A stretch of 64,000 nucleotides of DNA from JAFLCL01 sp039809495 (GTDB taxonomy: Bacteria; Myxococcota_A; Polyangia; Polyangiales; Sandaracinaceae), in NCBI GenBank assembly GCA_039809495.1, contig JBDHVC010000009.1:1-64000 (forward strand), given 5' to 3'. The translations under genes were made by a program, and so were the position numbers. Positions within the stretch are counted from its first letter, which is position 1, and each line of letters starts with the position of its first letter. Under the pieces are notes generated by a model that saw only the letters and a list, made by a program, of their open reading frames with translations, was not told the origin of the DNA and searched no databases. Below, in pieces: positions 8,493-18,210 of the stretch.

Positions 8493-8520
8493 GGGGCGCG
8501 CTCGCGCGCTCCACCTTTTC
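8493..8520 (+). terminator. Terminator-like hairpin after PP2C gene
   Basis: GGGGCGCG (8493-8500) pairs with CGCGCTCC (8505-8512) over a CTCG loop, allowing one G-U pair, and is followed by ACCTTTTC. Stem plus T-run fits a Rho-independent terminator. Confidence 0.55.
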
Positions 8521-8553
8521 GTCCCGCGCGCCATCTCCTATCCTTCGCGCGCG

Positions 8554-9060
8554 ATGAAGTTCACCTGCCGAAACATCTTCAACACGGACGCCGAGACCTA
8601 CTGGTCGAAGATCTTCTTCGACCTCGACTACAACCGCGGGCTCTACCTCGGGCCGCTCGAGTTCACGAAGTGGGAGGTCCTCGAGCTGACGGGCGAGCAC
8701 GGCGGCGTGCGCACGCGCAAGCAGCTGCTCGAGCCCAAGAGCGACGCGCCGGCCGTCGTCCAGAAGCTCGTCGGCGGCTCGATCTCCTACATCGAGTCGG
8801 GGCGCTTCGATCCGAAGACGCAGGTCTGGACCTACGAGATCCAGCTCCAGAAGCTCGCCGACAAGGCGAAGATCGGCGGGAAGTTCTGGGTCGAGCCGCG
8901 CGGAGACAAGCGGATCGAGCGCATCTGCGACGTCGATCTCTCGGTCAACATCTTCGGCGTCGGGGGCGTCGTCGAGAAGTTCGTCGAGAAGCAGACGCGC
9001 GACAGCTACGAGCGGACGACCGCGTTCACGAACGAGTGGATCGCGAAGCACGGCCTCTGA
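8554..9060 (+). CDS. START/SRPBCC-like (DUF2505-type) protein
   Basis: A 168-residue soluble protein with no signal peptide. The pattern (MKFTCRNIFNTDAETYW at the start, alternating strands, then a long C-terminal helix VVEKFVEKQTRDSYERTTAF) fits the SRPBCC or START-like lipid-binding fold, most like DUF2505 proteins. No catalytic residues can be named. It is preceded by TATCCT nine bases before the ATG, which would give a nearly leaderless transcript, and it is separated from the phosphatase by a terminator-like hairpin, so it is probably a single gene. Its stop codon is the end of a degenerate palindromic repeat. Confidence 0.72.
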   Translation: MKFTCRNIFNTDAETYWSKIFFDLDYNRGLYLGPLEFTKWEVLELTGEHGGVRTRKQLLEPKSDAPAVVQKLVGGSISYIESGRFDPKTQVWTYEIQLQKLADKAKIGGKFWVEPRGDKRIERICDVDLSVNIFGVGGVVEKFVEKQTRDSYERTTAFTNEWIAKHGL

Positions 9061-9108
9061 CGAGCGCGCCTCGGCGCGACGGAACACGTCGAGCGAGGCG
9101 GGCTGTCA
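9058..9108. repeat. Palindromic repeat copy C, degenerate
   Basis: The element begins at the stop codon (TGACGAGCGCGCCTCGG) and ends CGAGCGAGGCGGGCTGTCA. Read on the minus strand, its inner part CGCCTCGCTCGACGTG and the later GCCGAGGCGCGC match copy D at 27678. Confidence 0.6.
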
Positions 9109-9116
9109 CGCCACGA

Positions 9117-9164
9117 TTGACATCCCCCTCGGGCCCGCGCAGGCTTGCGTTGAACATCGTTCAA
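9117..9164 (+). promoter_or_regulatory. Promoter and palindromic operator before the monooxygenase
   Basis: TTGACA (9117-9122) is a perfect -35 box without a clear -10. Downstream sits a perfect 15-base palindrome, TTGAACatcGTTCAA (9150-9164), in otherwise GC-rich DNA. Its size and symmetry fit the operator of a TetR-type repressor, placed 42 bases before the ATG. No regulator gene is adjacent, so it would have to be encoded elsewhere. Confidence 0.5.
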
Positions 9165-9205
9165 TAGCGCCTCGGCCGAGCGCCGGAGCGCGCAGCGAGG
9201 TGGGC

Positions 9206-10738
9206 ATGGCGAAGGCGGACCAGGCGAAGGAGTCGCGCGACGCGCGAGCGCAGGGCGAGGCTCGCCCGCGCGCGGACGTCGACGTGCTCGTGGTCGGTGC
9301 GGGGTTCTCGGGGATCGCGGTGGGGCACGCGCTCCGGCGCGTCGGCGTCACCTCGTTCCGCGTCCTCGAGAAGGCGGGGCGCGTCGGCGGCACCTGGCGC
9401 GAGAACCACTACCCCGGCGCGGCCTGCGACGTGGCCTCGCACCTCTACTCGTTCTCGTTCGCGCCGAACGCTCGCTGGTCGCGCTCGTACTCGCCGCAGG
9501 CCGAGATCCTCGACTACCTCGAGCGGGTCGCGCGGGAGGAGGATCTGCTCGCGCACGTCGTCTTCCACGCCGAGGTGATCGAGGCGCGCTTCGACGAGGC
9601 CACGGGGCGCTGGAGCGTCACCTCGCGCGACACGCGCTCGGGCGAGCGGACGACGACGACGGCGCGCGCGCTCGTGCTCGGCAACGGCGCCCTCCACATC
9701 CCCGCGATCCCCGCCTTCGAGGGCGCCTCGAGCTTCGAAGGCGCGCAGTTCCACAGCGCCTCGTGGGATCACGAGTTCGACCTCACGGGCAAGCGCGTCG
9801 CCGTGATCGGCGCGGGCGCGAGCGCGATCCAGTTCGTGCCCGCGATCCAGCCGAAGGTCGAGCGACTCACCGTCTTTCAGCGCACGGCGCCGTGGGTCGT
9901 GCCCAAGCAGGACTTCGCCTACCCCGCCGCCGTGAAGGGCGCGCTCGCGCGGATCGATCCGCTCCGCGCCGCGTACCGCGCGGGCCTCTACTGGATGAAC
10001 GAGGTGAAGGCCTACGGCTTCGTGAAGGACCCGCGCGTGATGAAGCTGCTTGGCAAGATCGCCCGGCGCTACCTCGCGCGGGAGATCCCCGACCCCGTCC
10101 TGCGCGCCAAGCTCACGCCGAGCTACCTCATGGGCTGCAAGCGCATCCTGCTCTCGAACGACTGGTACCGCGCGCTCCGCCAGCCGAACGTCGACGTCGT
10201 CACGAGCGGCATCGAGCGCATCGAGCCGCGCGGCGTGCGCACGAAGGACGGCGTCCTCCACGAGGCGGACGCGATCCTCTACGGCACGGGGTTCCAGGTC
10301 GCCGACTACCTCTCCTCGATGCGCATCCACGGGCGGGGTGGCCTCGAGCTGAACGAGGTGTGGCGCGAGCGCCCCGAGGTCTACCTCGGCATCACCGTGG
10401 CGCGCTTTCCCAACCTTTTCTTGATGATGGGCCCCGCGACCGGGCTCGGGCACAACTCCATGATCTTCATGATCGAGGCCCAGGCCCGCTATACGGCGCG
10501 CTGCGTCCGGCGCATCGTCGACGAGGGGCTCGCCTCGCTCGAGGTGAAGGCGAGCGCGCAGGCCGCCTTCACGCGCGAGGTCGAGGAGCGCATGAAGGAC
10601 ACCGTCTGGATGAGCGGCTGCCAGAGCTGGTACCAGGCCGGCTCGGCGAAGAAGGTCACCGCCCTCTGGCCGGGCTTCACGTTCGAGTACTGGGCCCGCA
10701 CCCGCAGGCCCGACTGGCGCGCCTACGACGCGCGCTGA
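9206..10738 (+). CDS. Flavin-containing (Baeyer-Villiger-type) monooxygenase
   Basis: A protein of about 510 residues with an N-terminal FAD loop VLVVGAGFSGIAVG, the Baeyer-Villiger fingerprint FEGAQFHSASWD (F-x-G-x3-H-x3-W-D) and a second NADPH-binding loop VAVIGAGASAIQ. These enzymes use NADPH and oxygen to insert oxygen into ketones or to hydroxylate substrates. The substrate cannot be told from sequence. A GTG two codons upstream at 9200 is an alternative start. A TTGAAC palindrome in the upstream region suggests repression by a TetR-type regulator, perhaps lifted by the substrate. The stop codon opens a copy of TGACGGCGCG. Confidence 0.9.
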   Translation: MAKADQAKESRDARAQGEARPRADVDVLVVGAGFSGIAVGHALRRVGVTSFRVLEKAGRVGGTWRENHYPGAACDVASHLYSFSFAPNARWSRSYSPQAEILDYLERVAREEDLLAHVVFHAEVIEARFDEATGRWSVTSRDTRSGERTTTTARALVLGNGALHIPAIPAFEGASSFEGAQFHSASWDHEFDLTGKRVAVIGAGASAIQFVPAIQPKVERLTVFQRTAPWVVPKQDFAYPAAVKGALARIDPLRAAYRAGLYWMNEVKAYGFVKDPRVMKLLGKIARRYLAREIPDPVLRAKLTPSYLMGCKRILLSNDWYRALRQPNVDVVTSGIERIEPRGVRTKDGVLHEADAILYGTGFQVADYLSSMRIHGRGGLELNEVWRERPEVYLGITVARFPNLFLMMGPATGLGHNSMIFMIEAQARYTARCVRRIVDEGLASLEVKASAQAAFTREVEERMKDTVWMSGCQSWYQAGSAKKVTALWPGFTFEYWARTRRPDWRAYDAR

Positions 10739-10745
10739 CGGCGCG

Positions 10746-11636
10746 CTACTCCGCCGTCGCGCTCGCGCTCGGATCCGCGCTCGCCGGCACGCTGGGTGAC
10801 GCAGCGGGCGGCGTGCCCGGGTACCAGGGGTGGAAGGGCGCGCGATCCTGGCAGGCCGGGCGATCGCCGGGTGGGCAGTAGATCCGCACGTGGAAGTGGT
10901 TGCGGTGCGGGTGGCCGTGCGAGGGCTGGTGGAGGACGGCCTCGACGCGCTCGAGCACGCGCCGGGGCGCGCGTCGCCTCCTCCCCGTCGCGAGCAGGCG
11001 CGCCTTGAGGGAGTCCGCGACGAAGATGTACTGGACGCGCGCGTCCGGGTCGGTGACGAGGCGCGAGACGAGCTCCCAATTGCGCGCGTCGTCGAAGCGC
11101 AGGCCCTCGTTCGGCGTGAGGCCGTGACCGCGCGCGTCGAAGGCCGCGAAGCCGAAGGGATCGAAGGGTCGACCGCGGGCGTCGAGCATGTAGAGCGCGA
11201 TGTCGACGTCGCGCCCGTTCTGGTGCGAGCGGTGGCCCGAGATGCGGCCGCCACGCTCGGCGGAGAGCTCGCCGACCGAGAGGCGCGCGCCAGGCAGGCG
11301 ACGCGCGACGTGCGCGGCCGCGCGCTCGAGGAGCGTCACCAGCTCGCGCGTGCCCCAGAAGCGTCCGCTCGCGCGGTACTCGCCCGTGTAGCGGAGCACG
11401 CTCGACTCCTCGAGCAGGACGCCGCGCCGCAGGCGTCCCTCGAAGGCGTAGCCGACCGAGAGGCTGTTCGGGCGCCGCGCGCGGCTCCTCGAGGCACGCG
11501 CGGGCGGGGTGTCGGCGGCGCCTCGCTCGTGCGCCTGCGAGCGCGCGCCCGTCGGCGCGACGGCGACGAGCGCGGCGAGCGCGAGCGCGCACGCGACGAG
11601 CGCGCGGGTCGAGGGCGACGAGGTCCGGGCGTGCAT
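10746..11636 (-). CDS. MepA-like (LAS/M74) murein endopeptidase, exported
   Basis: A 296-residue exported protein. A signal peptide spans about residues 1-34, with a long Ala/Val/Leu core before ARSQA. The catalytic domain has the LAS-type zinc ligands: GHRSHQNGRDVDIALY (H-x6-D arrangement) and HRNHFHVRIYCPP near the C-terminus. It resembles penicillin-insensitive murein endopeptidase, which cuts DD-peptide cross-links in the periplasm. The C-terminus is a Pro/Ser/Ala-rich tail. A GTG start at 11654 would add six residues; I chose the ATG that gives a normal signal peptide. It lies convergent to the monooxygenase, with seven bases between the two stops. Confidence 0.85.
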   Translation of the reverse strand: MHARTSSPSTRALVACALALAALVAVAPTGARSQAHERGAADTPPARASRSRARRPNSLSVGYAFEGRLRRGVLLEESSVLRYTGEYRASGRFWGTRELVTLLERAAAHVARRLPGARLSVGELSAERGGRISGHRSHQNGRDVDIALYMLDARGRPFDPFGFAAFDARGHGLTPNEGLRFDDARNWELVSRLVTDPDARVQYIFVADSLKARLLATGRRRRAPRRVLERVEAVLHQPSHGHPHRNHFHVRIYCPPGDRPACQDRAPFHPWYPGTPPAASPSVPASADPSASATAE

Positions 11637-11688
11637 CCCCCGAGGCAAGGGCACGCCGCGGGAAACCGCAAGTTTTCGGCGAGCCGGA

Positions 11689-13674
11689 TCAGCCCAGCTT
11701 CTCCGCGATCTGCTCCGCGGCGCGCGTGGCGACGGCCATGATCGTGATCTGCGGGTTCACGTAGAGCGGCCCCTCGACGGTGCTGCCGTCGACGATGAAG
11801 AGGCCGGGCACGTCGTGCGCCTCGTGGTCGAGGCCGACGACGCTCGTCTTGGGATCCTTGCCCATGCGGCAGGTGCCGAGCGGGTGGTAGGAGGTGACGA
11901 GCAATTCGCTCACGCGCGGGGTGTGATCGACGAAGCGCTTCCACGCGGCGCGCGAGCGGTAGTCGTGGCCGCCGGTGTAGGCGGGGAGCACGCGCTTGGC
12001 GCCCGCGGCCCAGGCGATCTCGCCCATCAGCACGGTCGCGCGGTGCAGGCGCTTCACGTCGCCGGGCGTCATCCGGTAGTGGAGCGCGGCGACGCCGCTC
12101 CGGCTCGCGACGACGCGGCCGGTCCCCTCGTCCGCGATCATCGCGCCGAAGCCCGCGATATAGCTCATCTGGTTCATCAGCTCGACGAGCGGATCGCCGA
12201 GGAAGGGCGTGACGATCGGGCCGTAGTTCACGTCCGGCTGGGCGCCGGTGATGAGGATGCCCTCGCGCACGAATTCGTTGCAGCCGTAGGCCTGGGGGAT
12301 CGCGCTCTTGCCGTCGATGACCTCGTCGAAGACGGCCGAGAGGCCGCCCGAGGGGTGGAGCGTGAGGTTCTTGCCGAGCTGTCCGCTCGAGCCGCAGAGG
12401 CCCTGGCGCTGGAGAAAGAGCGGCGTCGGGATCGCGCCGCCGGAGAACACGACGGCGCGCCCTCGGACGCGGATCTCCTGGCCGCGCGGGGTGACGCCGA
12501 CCACGCCGACGGCGCGCCCGCCCTCGAGGATGAGGCGATCGGCGCGCAGGTGCGTGTAGAGCATCGCGCCCTTCTCGAGCGCTGGCGGCACGTAGGAGAT
12601 GTTCGTCGAGCGGCGCGCGTCCGTGCGGCAGCCGAAGTCGCAGAAGCCCGAGCCCTCGCAGCCAGGGGCGTTCCTCCGGATGACGAAGTGGCTCCAGCCG
12701 TGCGCGTCGCAGCCCCGCGCGATGATCTCCTGGATCTTCCCGATGAACCGCCGGTTCGCGGGCTCGACCTGGAGGATCCGCTCGACGTGGTCGATGTAGC
12801 CCTGCATCGTCTCGGGCGCGAAGGCGTCGGTGCCCATCCGCTCGCACCAGCGATCGAGCACCCACGCGGGGGTGTGGAACGAGGTGCCGCCGTTGACGGC
12901 CGTCGAGCCGCCGACGAGGCGCCCGACGATCACGGGCATGAGCGTGTTGCCGAGCGAGACGGCCGCTCGATAGAATTCCTGGTGCGCCTTGATCGAGCTG
13001 CCCGTGAACTCGTCGCGGCGGATGAGGCGGCCCTCCTCGACGAAGACGACGGCGTAGCCCCGCTCGACCAATTCGCGCCCGACGACGGCGCCGCCCGCGC
13101 CCGTGCCGACGACGACGACCTCGCACTCGACCTCGTCCTCGTGCTCCGAGGTGGCGGCGTCGACCACCTGCGACATCCACCGCGCGGGCTCGAGGCTCTT
13201 GACCTCGTTGTAGTGTCCGCCGAGGCCCTCGTAGACCTCCTTGCGATCGAAGTGGGCGAGCTTCACGGGGAGCGAGAACGCCTGGAGGATTGGCACCACG
13301 GCGGGCTCGCGGCTCCACTGGGCGATGAGCGCCTGCTGCCGCTCGTGCGAGAGGCTCTGGAAGCGATGGCCCGTGCGCCCGATCGCCAGGTGATCGAGCG
13401 CGATCGCGCCCTTCGACCAGAGCGGCGCGAGCAAGGGGTGCGTGTGCTCGAGCAATTGCGCGACGACCCGCAGCGTGTCCTCGTCGCCGCGGCGACAGTT
13501 ACCTCCGCCGGGGACGATCGCCTCGATGAGCGCGAGGGCGGCGCGCGCGGCGGCGGGATCGATCGAGGTCGGATCCGGCTCGAAGCTCGCTCGTCGAGGG
13601 CGCTGACTCAGGGTGGGGAGCCCGAATTTCATGCCCCTACGCGCGCCTCGATCCGTGCTCGGCTCCTGCACCAT
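11689..13674 (-). CDS. GMC-family FAD oxidoreductase
   Basis: A 661-residue flavoprotein. After a 185-residue helical N-terminal region comes the FAD loop EVVVVGTGAGGAVVG, then the GMC signature around LVGGSTAVNGGTSF, a Cys-rich patch CEGSGFCDFGC, and the C-terminal active-site region TSYHPLGTCRMG with the catalytic histidine, followed by VDGSTVEGPLYVNPQIT. The layout fits GMC enzymes of the long-chain alcohol oxidase or cholesterol oxidase type; the actual alcohol substrate is unknown. No signal peptide is seen. CATACT seven bases before the ATG at 13674 suggests a leaderless start there; M15 (13632) is an alternative. Confidence 0.88.
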   Translation of the reverse strand: MVQEPSTDRGARRGMKFGLPTLSQRPRRASFEPDPTSIDPAAARAALALIEAIVPGGGNCRRGDEDTLRVVAQLLEHTHPLLAPLWSKGAIALDHLAIGRTGHRFQSLSHERQQALIAQWSREPAVVPILQAFSLPVKLAHFDRKEVYEGLGGHYNEVKSLEPARWMSQVVDAATSEHEDEVECEVVVVGTGAGGAVVGRELVERGYAVVFVEEGRLIRRDEFTGSSIKAHQEFYRAAVSLGNTLMPVIVGRLVGGSTAVNGGTSFHTPAWVLDRWCERMGTDAFAPETMQGYIDHVERILQVEPANRRFIGKIQEIIARGCDAHGWSHFVIRRNAPGCEGSGFCDFGCRTDARRSTNISYVPPALEKGAMLYTHLRADRLILEGGRAVGVVGVTPRGQEIRVRGRAVVFSGGAIPTPLFLQRQGLCGSSGQLGKNLTLHPSGGLSAVFDEVIDGKSAIPQAYGCNEFVREGILITGAQPDVNYGPIVTPFLGDPLVELMNQMSYIAGFGAMIADEGTGRVVASRSGVAALHYRMTPGDVKRLHRATVLMGEIAWAAGAKRVLPAYTGGHDYRSRAAWKRFVDHTPRVSELLVTSYHPLGTCRMGKDPKTSVVGLDHEAHDVPGLFIVDGSTVEGPLYVNPQITIMAVATRAAEQIAEKLG

Positions 13675-13776
13675 GGCGGCGAGTATGGGGAGGCATCGGC
13701 CGATCGGCCAGTTTTGCCTCGAGCGGACGGATGAGCCCCCTCACCGCGCGCGCTCTCGCCGTGGGCGCGGTCTGGG

Positions 13777-15330
<1,554 letters not shown>

Positions 15331-15412
15331 GGCCGCATCCTACCGATTCGTGCGCGCGAGCGCGCGTGGCCTTTCGAGATTCCTCTCCTCGGCGCGCGCG
15401 GCCCGCCCGCGC

Positions 15413-15847
15413 TCAGGGATCGGGCGGACCCCCGTACGCCGGCGCGATGCCCCCCGCGTCCGGCCTCGAGCCGGCGTCCGAGTCGACCGGTCCCGCGTCG
15501 ACGTCGGGGGTGACGTGCGCGTCGTCCGTCGGCTCGACGTGCGCGTCGAGGGGCGGCCCGCCATACGCCGCGTCGGGCGCGCCGATCACGCGCGCGTCCA
15601 CCTCCTCGGGCGCGTCCATCTCGCCGACGACGGCCGCGTCGGGGGAGGGGCCGCTCTCGGGATCGCAGCCGCTCGTCGCGCCCGCCGTCGCCATCAGGCC
15701 GAAGGCGACGATCGCCGCGCGGCCCGTGCGCGGGAGCGCCGGCGTCGAGGGGGCGACTCGCGGCTCGCGCGTCGCGCCGCAGAAGCGGCAGATCGGATCC
15801 TCGAACTGGATGTGGCGTGCGCACGAGGTGCAGGGGGTGAGTCGCAT
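15413..15847 (-). CDS. Small CxxC protein with YGGPP motifs, possible SPASM-enzyme partner
   Basis: A 144-residue protein I do not recognise as a known family. It opens with a four-cysteine zinc ribbon (C6-x2-C9 and C20-x2-C23), has a short hydrophobic stretch around 45-58 ending in SGC, and then a long acidic tail rich in Asp, Ala, Pro and Val that carries AYGGPP twice, once mid-tail and once five residues before the end. It begins 30 bases after the radical SAM/SPASM gene on the same strand, yet has a good promoter of its own overlapping that gene's stop. It could be a lipoprotein-like surface protein or a modified-peptide substrate; this is inference only. Confidence 0.6.
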   Translation of the reverse strand: MRLTPCTSCARHIQFEDPICRFCGATREPRVAPSTPALPRTGRAAIVAFGLMATAGATSGCDPESGPSPDAAVVGEMDAPEEVDARVIGAPDAAYGGPPLDAHVEPTDDAHVTPDVDAGPVDSDAGSRPDAGGIAPAYGGPPDP

Positions 15848-15854
15848 GGCGGCG

Positions 15855-15883
15855 ACCCTATCCCCATGTGAGGACGCTCACAA
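15855..15883 (-). promoter_or_regulatory. Leaderless promoter of the CxxC/YGGPP gene
   Basis: TTGTGA (15883-15878), a 17-base spacer and TAGGGT (15860-15855), then exactly seven bases to the ATG at 15847. The -35 box overlaps the stop codon of the radical SAM gene. No ribosome binding site can fit, so a leaderless mRNA is predicted. Confidence 0.55.
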
Positions 15884-17167
15884 GATGTTTTCGACGACGA
15901 CGTCGAATTTTCCGTTGTCGAAGGGCTCGCCGGGGGCGGGCTCGACGCGGACGAGGCGCTCGCGCTTGCCGAGCTTCTCGAGTTCGAGCGCGCGGTGGTG
16001 GCAGTAGGGGTTGTTGCCGGGCCGATCGAAGAGGACGTAGCCGGTCCACGTGCAGCCCGAGTGGCAGACCTCGGCGTAGTAGCAGGTGCGGCAGAAGCCC
16101 CAGAGGTCTTTGACGCTGCGCTCGCGCGTGAAGCGGAGCGGCTCGGCGCGCTGCCAGATGTCGAGGAGCTTCGCGTCGCGGACGTTGCCACCGACCCACG
16201 CGTCGGTCGGGAGCGAGGGGCAGCCCTTGATCGAGCCGTCGGCCTCGATGCCGATCGTCGACCTCCCCGCGCCGCACGAGAGCATGTGCTGGTCGGGCCA
16301 GCGCCTGCGGAGGATCGACTCGTAGGGCCCGAAGTAGCCGATGTTGTTCCCGGGCCAGAGGCGCACGCCGAGCTCGTCGGCGCGCGCGGCGAGCTTCGCG
16401 AGGAGCGGGAAGAGCTCGAGGAGATCGTAGGGCTGAAGGAGCACCTCGGGCTCGTCGGCCGCGCGGCCCATCGCGGCCGTGAGCTGGAATTGCCACGAGT
16501 GGCCGCCCTCCCTCGCGATGAGCTCGAGGATGTCCGCGAGGATCGGCATGCTGAGCCGGTTGATCTGCGTGTTGACGGAGGTCTGGATCCCGGCGGCGCG
16601 CAGGTTGTGGAGCGCCTCGAGCGCCGAGCGGTAGCTGCCTCGGACGCCGCGCAGGCGATCGTGCGTCTCCTCGTCGCCGTCGATGGAGACGCTCACGCTC
16701 TGGAGGCCCGCCTCGGCGGCGGCCCGACAGCGCTCGGGGGTGAGGCCGCGCCCGCCGCTCGTCATCAGGGACATCATCCCGCGCTCGCGGATGCGGCGGA
16801 TGATGTCGACCCAGTCCTCGCGGAGGTAGGCCTCGCCGCCGATGATCGAGACCTCGCGCACGCCGAGGTCCGCGAGCTGATCGACGAGCTCGAGGCACTC
16901 CTCCGTGGTGAGCTCGGAGGGCCGCGGCTTGCCCGCGCGCGAGCCGCAGTGCCGGCACGCGAGGTCGCAGGCGAGCGTGATCTCCCAGACGGCGTAGATC
17001 GGGCGCGCTTTCCGATCGATCGGGCGCACCTCGCCCGCGAGCGGGAGGTGCCTGCGCCCCGGCTTGGCGATCGGCGCGAGCGGCAAGGAGCGCGGGCGCG
17101 CGCGGCTCAGCTCCGCCGCGCGTTCCTCGAGCGTGAGCGGATCGGGGCGATCGTCGATGCGAGCCAT
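15878..17167 (-). CDS. Radical SAM/SPASM enzyme
   Basis: A 429-residue iron-sulfur enzyme. The radical SAM cluster motif C67-x3-C71-x2-C74 is intact, followed by GGEAYLRED. The C-terminus holds a complete seven-cysteine SPASM pattern, C298-x13-G-x4-C316, then C359-x2-C362-x5-C368-x3-C372, then C389, which holds two auxiliary 4Fe-4S clusters. Such enzymes modify peptides or proteins, for example RiPP precursors and sulfatases. The substrate is unknown; the adjacent CxxC/YGGPP protein is a candidate. A GTG at 17203 would give 12 more residues, but TACGCT seven bases before the ATG at 17167 favours the shorter form. Confidence 0.9.
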   Translation of the reverse strand: MARIDDRPDPLTLEERAAELSRARPRSLPLAPIAKPGRRHLPLAGEVRPIDRKARPIYAVWEITLACDLACRHCGSRAGKPRPSELTTEECLELVDQLADLGVREVSIIGGEAYLREDWVDIIRRIRERGMMSLMTSGGRGLTPERCRAAAEAGLQSVSVSIDGDEETHDRLRGVRGSYRSALEALHNLRAAGIQTSVNTQINRLSMPILADILELIAREGGHSWQFQLTAAMGRAADEPEVLLQPYDLLELFPLLAKLAARADELGVRLWPGNNIGYFGPYESILRRRWPDQHMLSCGAGRSTIGIEADGSIKGCPSLPTDAWVGGNVRDAKLLDIWQRAEPLRFTRERSVKDLWGFCRTCYYAEVCHSGCTWTGYVLFDRPGNNPYCHHRALELEKLGKRERLVRVEPAPGEPFDNGKFDVVVENIL

Positions 17168-17213
17168 GCGCGCGAGCGTAGCCAACCTCGCGAGTTTTCT
17201 CACGCACGGAGAT

Positions 17214-17223
17214 CGCGCCGTCA
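17214..17223 (-). repeat. TGACGGCGCG motif 10 bases after the tsaC stop
   Basis: An exact copy of the stop-associated decamer on the minus strand, but here shifted ten bases past the actual stop codon of tsaC. It is the one exact copy in the window that is not at a stop codon. Confidence 0.5.
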
Positions 17224-17232
17224 GCCGCGCTG

Positions 17233-18210
17233 TCAGCCGCGATGCGCGGCGCGCGTCAGGCGGTCGGCGATGGCGAGGCCGAGGCCCTCGGGCTCGGGGA
17301 GCGCGACGACGACGAGCTCGACCCCCTCCTCGTCGAGCTCGCGGAGCGTGGCGTAGAGCGAGCGCGCGAGCGTCGCGTCGGCGCGCTCCGCGCGCACCTC
17401 GATCGCGGCGCCGAAGCCCACCTCTGGGCCGAGCGTGGCGACACGCTTGCCCGTCGCGAGGGCCGCGCGGACCTCGCGCGCGAAGTCGCCGCGGAGGGCC
17501 GCGAGGACGCGCGCCTTGGGCGCGTAGTGCGAGGCGAGCATGCCTGGCGCGCGCGCGGGTCCGGCGCTCGCGAGCGGGACGGGCGCGCCGAGCACGTCCT
17601 CGAGGAGCTCGCGCGGCGTGCCGCCGACCCGCAGGATCGAGGGCCCGCTCGGGCTCGCGCAGTCGACGATCGTGGACTCGAGCCCCACCTCGGCGTCCCC
17701 GCCGTCGAGGACGAGGACGTCCTCGCCCTCGAGATCGGCGAGGACGTGCGCGGCGCGGGTCGGGCTGACGGCGCCGAAGCGGTTGGCCGAGGGGGCGGCG
17801 ACGCCGGCGGCGGCGTCTCCTCGGCTCCGGCCGAGCCCCTCGATGAGCGCGCGCGCGAGCGGGTGCGCGGGCACGCGCAGGCCGACCGAGTCGAGCCCGC
17901 CGGTGACCACGGGGGAGACGTGGTCCGCGCGCGGGAGGACGAGCGTGAGCGGGCCCGGCATGAGCACGTCCGCGAGGCGGCGCGCGAAGGGGGGGAGCTC
18001 GCGCGCCCAGCTCGTGAGGGCCTCGACCCCGGCGAGGTGGACGATGAGGGGGTGGCTCGTCGGCCTCCCTTTCACGCGAAAGATCCGTGCCACCGCGTCG
18101 GGCTGGCTCGCGTCCGCGCCGAGGCCGTAGACCGTCTCGGTCGGGAAGGCGACGAGCTCGCCCCTCGCGAGCGCGGCGATCGCCGCCTCGAGCTCGACGA
18201 GGCGCGTCAC
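17233..18210 (-). CDS. tsaC: L-threonylcarbamoyladenylate synthase (Sua5/TsaC type)
   Basis: A 325-residue Sua5-type protein that makes threonylcarbamoyl-AMP from threonine, bicarbonate and ATP, the first step of the t6A37 tRNA modification. The N-terminal YrdC domain has FPTETVYGLG (22-31) and the KGRPTSHPLIVH motif; SANRFGAVSPT and STIVDC follow. The extra C-terminal Sua5 domain after APGMLASHYAPK makes it the long form rather than short TsaC. The start codon GTG at 18210 overlaps the UbiB stop (GTGA), so translation is coupled. It is third in the YbjN-UbiB-TsaC unit. Confidence 0.93.
   Translation of the reverse strand: MTRLVELEAAIAALARGELVAFPTETVYGLGADASQPDAVARIFRVKGRPTSHPLIVHLAGVEALTSWARELPPFARRLADVLMPGPLTLVLPRADHVSPVVTGGLDSVGLRVPAHPLARALIEGLGRSRGDAAAGVAAPSANRFGAVSPTRAAHVLADLEGEDVLVLDGGDAEVGLESTIVDCASPSGPSILRVGGTPRELLEDVLGAPVPLASAGPARAPGMLASHYAPKARVLAALRGDFAREVRAALATGKRVATLGPEVGFGAAIEVRAERADATLARSLYATLRELDEEGVELVVVALPEPEGLGLAIADRLTRAAHRG

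Noticed and set aside
9117..9145. A full sigma-70 promoter at TTGACA 9117
   Set aside because: The -35 box is perfect but no acceptable -10 hexamer is found at 16-19 bases, so only the box and the operator are reported.
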